NCBI GenBank assembly: GCA_947178245.1
Contig: CAMWXO010000086.1
Coordinates: 1 to 6,361, forward strand
Length of the DNA: 6,361 nucleotides
Origin: an uncultured Porphyromonadaceae bacterium
Lineage (GTDB): Bacteria > Bacteroidota > Bacteroidia > Bacteroidales > Muribaculaceae
Reading direction: 5' to 3'
The notes under the pieces are model-generated. The model did no database searches and was not told where the DNA came from. It saw only the letters and a list, made by a program, of their open reading frames with translations. Positions 6,223 to 6,361 of the stretch are shown here, piece by piece. Position 1 is the stretch's first letter, and each line of letters opens with the position of its first letter. The translations under genes were made by a program, and so were the position numbers.

Positions 6223-6230
6223 CAAAATTA
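6223..6230 (-). promoter_or_regulatory. Candidate -7 box for the two-gene PLP enzyme operon
   Basis: Read on the minus strand, TAATTTTG is an exact TAnnTTTG match to the Bacteroidota -7 element, ending 19 bp before the ATG at 6203. No clear TTTG -33 element lies 19-21 bp upstream, and an 8-base AT-rich match can arise by chance, so confidence is limited. It implies a very short untranslated leader. Confidence 0.4.
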
Positions 6231-6279
6231 ATAAAATACCTTGATAATTCCGACATTTAAAATAAATTTCCCGTTTTTT

Positions 6280-6311
6280 TTTGCAAATACGGATTTATTT
6301 GTATACCTTTG
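6280..6311 (+). promoter_or_regulatory. Strong Bacteroidota-type promoter for a plus-strand gene beyond the window
   Basis: TTTG (6280-6283), at the end of a nine-T run, is followed after exactly 20 bp by TACCTTTG (6304-6311). This is a full match to the -33 TTTG / -7 TAnnTTTG promoter recognised by the primary sigma factor of Bacteroidota. No open frame of note begins before the window ends, so the gene it drives lies to the right. A perfect inverted repeat sits in the spacer. Confidence 0.75.
6284..6301. repeat. Inverted repeat inside the promoter spacer
   Basis: CAAATA (6284-6289) and TATTTG (6296-6301) are exact reverse complements with the spacer CGGATT, lying wholly between the -33 and -7 boxes. 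The position would suit an operator, but at six bases per arm in AT-rich DNA it may be chance. Confidence 0.4.
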
Positions 6312-6361
6312 CCTTCTGATGCAAGCCATGTTCGCTTTTTTTTGACACTATAACCCAATTT

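Noticed and set aside
6204..6361. SAM-type riboswitch upstream of the sulfur amino acid genes
   Set aside because: The leader is AT-rich with no extended helices or conserved riboswitch cores I can recognise, and the candidate -7 box leaves almost no untranslated leader.

Overview
The window looks like chromosomal DNA of a gut Bacteroidales bacterium, most likely Muribaculaceae-like. This is inference, from four signs: secreted proteins ending in a short Bacteroidales-type C-terminal tail, a signal peptide cut just before Gln, start codons without Shine-Dalgarno sequences, and a good match to the Bacteroidota promoter (TTTG, 20 bp, TAnnTTTG) at the right edge. Coding DNA is fairly GC-rich and intergenic DNA is AT-rich.

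Layout. (1) 1-2039, plus strand: the 3' end of an unidentified, probably exported protein, overlapping by 4 bp (ATGA) a complete secreted family PL1-type pectate lyase. The two probably form the end of a carbohydrate-degrading operon. (2) 2040-2160: a tail-to-tail gap with a 14-bp tandem repeat, a small perfect hairpin and a strong, probably bidirectional terminator. (3) 2161-3045, minus strand: a membrane-anchored YpfJ-type zinc metallopeptidase with a GTG start. (4) 3046-3201: an AT-rich divergent control region with several dyads, one resembling a Fur/PerR-family operator. (5) 3202-3741, plus strand: a complete rubrerythrin. (6) 3742-3826: a second tail-to-tail gap with a GC-rich terminator hairpin. 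(7) 3827-6203, minus strand: two PLP enzymes of sulfur amino acid metabolism overlapping by 11 bp, a Cys/Met-metabolism enzyme (probable homoserine-ester sulfhydrylase or cystathionine gamma-synthase) followed by a PatB/MalY-type cystathionine beta-lyase. (8) 6204-6361: a divergent intergenic region with a possible minus-strand promoter for the PLP pair and a strong plus-strand promoter for a gene outside the window.

Functionally there are three modules: extracellular pectin or polygalacturonate cleavage; peroxide defence by rubrerythrin, with the peptidase divergent to it and of unknown link; and homocysteine/methionine synthesis. The genes belong to known families. I see no new multi-gene system, no mobile element, no CRISPR array and no RNA gene. 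The points worth following up are the shared C-terminal tail, the insertion in the pectate lyase, the family-atypical residues of the first PLP enzyme, and the structured intergenic regions.
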